The position numbers and the translations under genes are program-made. Positions 59,753 through 64,000 of a DNA stretch of 64,000 nt are shown here, piece after piece (position 1 is the first letter of the stretch; every line of letters starts with the position of its first letter). Under the pieces are notes generated by a model. It worked only from the letters and a program-made list of their open reading frames with translations, was not told where the DNA came from and searched no databases. Source of the DNA: Dromiciops gliroides. Its lineage: Eukaryota > Chordata > Mammalia > Microbiotheria > Microbiotheriidae. Location: positions 418,545,669 to 418,609,668 of the forward strand of contig NC_057862.1 in NCBI RefSeq assembly GCF_019393635.1. Reading direction: 5' to 3'.

Positions 59753-59948
59753 CAGAGGTGTCAAACACATAGTCCATCCGTAGCCCACAACACTCTCCAA
59801 TGAAGCCCGAAACAGATTAAAATGTAATTGGGAAATATTTAACAAAAGAAATAAAAATACAATAAAGCATTGATCATATATTTTACAACTAAGTCAATAT
59901 GCACTTCCTCTCCCCCACCCCACTTTCTATTTAAGTTTGACATCACTG
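59753..59948 (+). mobile_element. hAT miniature element, same family as 10874
   Basis: Ends CAGAGGTGTCAAACAC and TTTGACATCACTG, with shared body GATTAAAATGTAATTGGGAA. The flanks are too decayed to show the duplication. Confidence 0.75.
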
Positions 59949-60289
59949 AGATAAGTGACCATGGATGCCACCTGGTGGTTAAAGGTAGTTCTAGGAAAAC
60001 CAGCCCTATCCAGAGCAACAAGCCAGGTCTTAGTGGGAGTTCACTCAACATTCTTTTGTACTTGCTGGTTCAGCTGATTATTTTAAGTATAATTAGCTTT
60101 CTATATACCATGAAGAGAAAAAAGGTATGGATATTAGAAAGTTGTTTTCCTTTTTCAACATGTCTGTCTTTTATCTCAAGTTCATCTACATAGGTAAGAT
60201 GCTTGGGTAAAGAAAACACTTCAGCAATTTAGGAAGGGCAGAAAATGGACTAAATTGAGTTTAATGATTTAATTTTCCCCTTTATGTAC

Positions 60290-60661
60290 TGTTAGGGGCT
60301 AAAATTCTAGCTAAACTATCTAAAATATCTAATGAGTGGTCGCCAATAAATTATAAGCTTTAGCAAGAGTTAGACTTTTAAGCATTTATTAAGGAGAATA
60401 AGAATTTGGTAAAGAGAGAGAGAAAGGCCTAGATTCCTATCTATTAAAGGGAGAGCACATTTCTAGCTCCGCTCTCCACCAGTGTCCCCAGGAAAAGAGA
60501 GCGAGTCAGAGCGCCCAGCTCTTCCTTCTTTCTCCCATTAGCCAATGTCACTTCCTGACTCCAAAGAAAAGACGCATGGTCTTGCCCTCAAAGACCTTCC
60601 TTTCATGGCGGAACTTTTCTACAGTAAGTCTCTAGCAGGTGGCGTCATTCCAATCATTACA
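60290..60661 (-). repeat. Solo LTR, ERV1 family A
   Basis: 372 bases from TGTAATGATTGGAATGAC to TAGCCCCTAACA on the minus strand, with an AATAAATGCTTAA signal. A perfect 4-base duplication GTAC flanks it (60286-60289, 60662-60665). Confidence 0.85.
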
Positions 60662-60889
60662 GTACATATGTGAATTTTCAGGTGTCATTTGTGAATATCT
60701 GGCCTTGGATTGTTTTGGGTTATTCGAAGTTTAGGAACTCCGGGTTATTTCTGGCGGTAAAGTCCCCAAGTGCATCCTAAAAAAAATTATGTAATCCATA
60801 ATGCACCATAAGTATAAAACTATTCAAATACTCTAGAACTATATAGTATAGCTCACATTTGCAACAATGCTTCCTTTGGAAAGTAATTT

Positions 60890-61345
60890 AAATGTCTAAT
60901 TTGGGATTAAATATAAAATTCTGTTTGGTCTTTAAAGTCCTTCACAACTTGGCCCCTTCCTATCTTTACAGGCTCTCATTTCCCTTTATGCACTCTACAA
61001 TTACACTGGCCTACTTGCTAGAACTCCATCTCCCAATTCTACCTTTCCACTGGCTCACGCTCTCTCTCTCTCTCTCCAATAACTACAGTGCTCTCCCTGC
61101 TCACCCCTTCTCCTGGCTTACTTGAAGACTTAGCTTAAATCCCACCTTCTACAGAAGGACTTTTCCAGTCTCTCCTTCCCCTTTCTCTCTTGTATGTACG
61201 TAACTATTTGCATGCTGCTTCCCCCATTAGAATGTAAGCTCCTTATGAGCAAAGACCATGTGTTTGCCCTTCTTTATTTATATCCTCCCCACCTGGCACA
61301 ATACCTGGAAAAGAATCAGCACTTAATAAATGTCCCTTGACTAAC
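60890..61345 (+). mobile_element. L2 LINE 3' end
   Basis: TGGTCTTTAAAGTCCTTCAC, AGAATGTAAGCTCCTTATGA, ACTTAATAAATGTCCCTTGA. Confidence 0.8.
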
Positions 61346-61399
61346 CAACGGATCTGGTAATTCTCTCAAGCTACTGTCCTATAGCTCTTCTCTCTCACA

Positions 61400-62650
61400 C
61401 AGTCTAATTCCTAAAAAGGAATTTTTGCAAATTTGCTACATTAAGGTTAGTAACTTAACATTCATTACCTCCCTTTCCCTACCTCTAATCATTGCTCAGT
61501 TCCTTGAAATGATACTTCCTATCATATCACTCAACTGAAATTACTCTCTCCTTTAACTGCTGAATCCAGTCCTCATTCTTGACCTCTCTGCAGCTTTCAA
61601 CACTACCAAAGCATCTCATTCTCCTGAAAATACTCTCTTCCCTTGGCTTTTGTGACACTACTGTCTCTGGGTTTTACTACCAGTCTGACCATTCCTTCAT
61701 CTCCTTTGCTGGGTCATCATCTATGGCATGCAAAACCCATACTGGCTCTGTCCACAAAACTTTTCTATTTGCTTTCTACACTAGATCCCTTGGAGATGGC
61801 CTCAGTTCCCATGAATTCAGTGATCACTTCTATGCAGATAAATTTCAGCTCCATATATGTATATATCCCTCTCCTGAACTGGAGTTCTTCTATCTGGATA
61901 TTCCATTGGCATTTTAAAACCAAATTTCTCTCCTAATGTTCCCATCCTCCAAACTTCCCCATTCTACTGATGATACCACAATCCTTTCAGTCTCCCAAGT
62001 TCAAAAACTTTGCAGTAATCCTTGACTGTTCCCTCTCCCTCATTCCCTATAACCAGTCAGCGGCTTATTGATTGTCTTATTGTCTTATTGATTCTATCTC
62101 AACATCTTTGTATCTGTCCCCTGTCCATTCACACTGCCTCTACCCTAGTTCAGTCCCTTTTCACTAACCTTTTGCTTCCTAACTGATCTCCCTGCTTCCA
62201 CTTAAATCCATTATCCACATTGCTGCTAAATCGAAAGTCCTAAAATAAAACTGCACTCAAATATATTCAATAGTTCCCTATTCCCTCAATGACCAAAAAT
62301 ATAAAATTCTCTTAAGGTCCTCCACAATCTGGTTCCCATCTACCTTGCCCATCTTTTTTATTCATTTTCCTTTTTACTCAAACTGGCAAGCTAGCTAGTC
62401 CTCATACACTACATTGCATTTTTTTCAAGTGGTTTTCCAGGTCCAGAATGCACTCCATTCTGACCTCCACCTCACAGCTTTCTTCAAGGTAGAGATCAAT
62501 ATGGAGGCCTTTATCTCCCCCATTTATTAGTACTCCTTTTCCCTTTTGAAATTACTTTTACAAGCAGAACATAAGCTCCTTAAAGGAAGGAAAAGTTGTT
62601 TAGCTTTGTGCTTTATAGCAGGTGTTTAACAAATGTTTACTGAAATAAAC
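61400..62650 (+). mobile_element. L2 LINE, second adjacent copy
   Basis: A longer copy in the same orientation: CTCTCTGCAGCTTTCAACAC, CACTTCTATGCAGATAAATT, GCAGTAATCCTTGACTGTTC, then a 3' end at GGTGTTTAACAAATGTTTAC. The open frames at 61579 and 61643 are L2 relics. Confidence 0.78.
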
Positions 62651-63549
62651 TGGACTGACTTTGATTGGTTCAGGCAACTTTCTAAAGCTTTTGTTATGGG
62701 AGTTTCCCAGGCTGACCAAATCACAAAGCATTTACTCCATAAATGTTCTTAATTTATTTCGTTTGTCCCAGAAGCAAACAACATATCTGAAATAAATTGT
62801 GATACATTTATTGAAAACCTTATGATCAAATTTCAAAAATACAAATTCTAACTTAGAACATTTTTTGTGAGGAAATTAATTCATTCCCTGGTCCAATTAG
62901 ACCCTATAAATTTTATTTTTTGAAAGGCCACAGCAGAATTTATGATGCTTTGTGCAAACTCTAAAAAGTGGGAGACAGAAATCAGATCCCAAGCAAGGCA
63001 ACAACAGTAAAAATAATTTTCTGGAAGTGTGATGAGTCCTTGAGATCCTTTCAGAAGGTCTTCAAAGTAAATTATTTTCATAATACTACTAAGGTGCTTT
63101 AATTTCTAATTCAGTAAATATTTATGGATATAAGCCATATAAACAAAAGGTTTTAGGGGGTCCTCAATAATTTTTAAGAGTATGAAAGGAGTTCTGAGAC
63201 AATCGAAGTTTTTTAAAAGTGCTTCAATTCCTGCCAAAATGTGGTGCTTTTTTGCTGAGTCACAGAAGCTTTATGAAATGATGATCCTTCAGTAGTAGTA
63301 GGTCCAGTGGCATAGTAGGTCCAGTGATTTTAGTTGGTGATGGCAGCAGCCAAGAATGCAATAATCAGGCAGGGTGTAAAAATGACCAAATAGAGTAATA
63401 GAAAGACAAAGAAGGAGGAACAGCAATAATTAATCTAAGGAATGAAGGAAATATTACTAAATGATGGCATCTGCTTTCATATGAGTATATTTGCATATTT
63501 CGAGATAAAAATAAAGTCAAACAAAGGGGATGTTTTTAATAATAAATAG

Positions 63550-63795
63550 CTGACTTTACACAGCTCTTTAAGGTTTGCAAACTACTTTACATTTTATTTG
63601 ATCCTCACAACAACCCAGTGAGGTAGGTAATACAGGTATTATTATCCTCATTTTACAGATAAGGAGACTAAAGCTCAGATAGATTACATGACTTGCCCAT
63701 GGAGGGGCTGGAGCCTCTTGTCACAAAGCTGGTAAGTGCCAGACAACAGTCTCTGCAAATACCCTAAATCCTATGCTCTTTCCACTATACCAAAC
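63550..63795 (-). mobile_element. MIR-type SINE
   Basis: TTTGATCCTCACAACAACCC, CATTTTACAGATAAGGAGAC, CATGACTTGCCCATGG. Confidence 0.7.
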
Positions 63796-64000
63796 TGAAG
63801 CATAAGTGATGTTGAACTAAATTCTAATAATTCTGTATAATAAGAAACTTCTTTTAACCACATGTACAATCTTACAACTTTAAGTTCTTTACTAATTACT
63901 GCATCACTCTTATAATGCAAGCAAAACTTTTTTTCACATAACTTTTAATAATTTTAACATGAAACTTCAATACTGAATAGAGTTAATAACAGAGATCACA

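Noticed and set aside
61579-61936. Frames of about 100 codons near 61.6 kb
   Set aside because: They follow the L2 reverse-transcriptase landmarks in broken form; L2 relics.
1-64000. CRISPR arrays, tRNA or rRNA genes
   Set aside because: The regular repeats are microsatellites, and the tRNA-like boxes belong to SINEs; no intact cloverleaf or spacer pattern was seen.

Overview
The window is mammalian genomic DNA, almost certainly from an Australian-type marsupial. The strongest clue is about thirty copies of one short SINE, a marsupial CORE-SINE of the WSINE type that opens GGGGCAGCTAGGTGGCGCAG and has visible pol III A and B boxes. It sits with marsupial L1 3' ends, L2 LINEs, BovB/RTE-tailed SINEs and hAT miniature elements. 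There is no bacterial gene organisation. Almost every open frame in the window is a chance frame inside a repeat.

Three things stand out. (1) Six minus-strand segments with splice signals, spread from 38.46 kb down to 9.39 kb, read in order as pieces of a TAF4/TAF4B-like TFIID subunit: an N-terminal segment, a linker, a 30-base microexon, the start of the TAFH helix bundle, a possible TAFH continuation, and a post-TAFH segment opening with KSLPALR. Reading phases agree across the joins that can be tested. One exon carries an in-frame stop and the protein is diverged, so this looks like an intron-bearing, decaying paralogue. (2) A retrocopy of RPSA (40S ribosomal protein uS2, laminin receptor) at 18.76-19.69 kb keeps an open frame but lacks exactly 41 codons. 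(3) From 46 to 61 kb there is a cluster of gammaretrovirus-like (ERV1) LTR fossils: several solo LTRs with matching 4-base target duplications and one broken provirus with integrase remnants.

Layout: 0-9 kb holds L1, L2, MIR and SINE copies. 9.4-38.5 kb holds the TAF4-like exons in repeat-filled introns, with the RPSA retrocopy nested in an L1 and a solo LTR nested in a hAT element at 23-24 kb. 36.7 kb holds a long GGAA microsatellite grown from a SINE tail. 38.5-46 kb holds SINEs and a BovB/RTE fragment. 46-61 kb holds the LTR cluster, an L2 interrupted by it, and two abutting hAT elements. 61-64 kb holds L2 and MIR. Much of the rest is unassigned non-coding sequence. No CRISPR array, tRNA or rRNA gene was seen. 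Family names come from memory of the families and the sequence; no database was searched.
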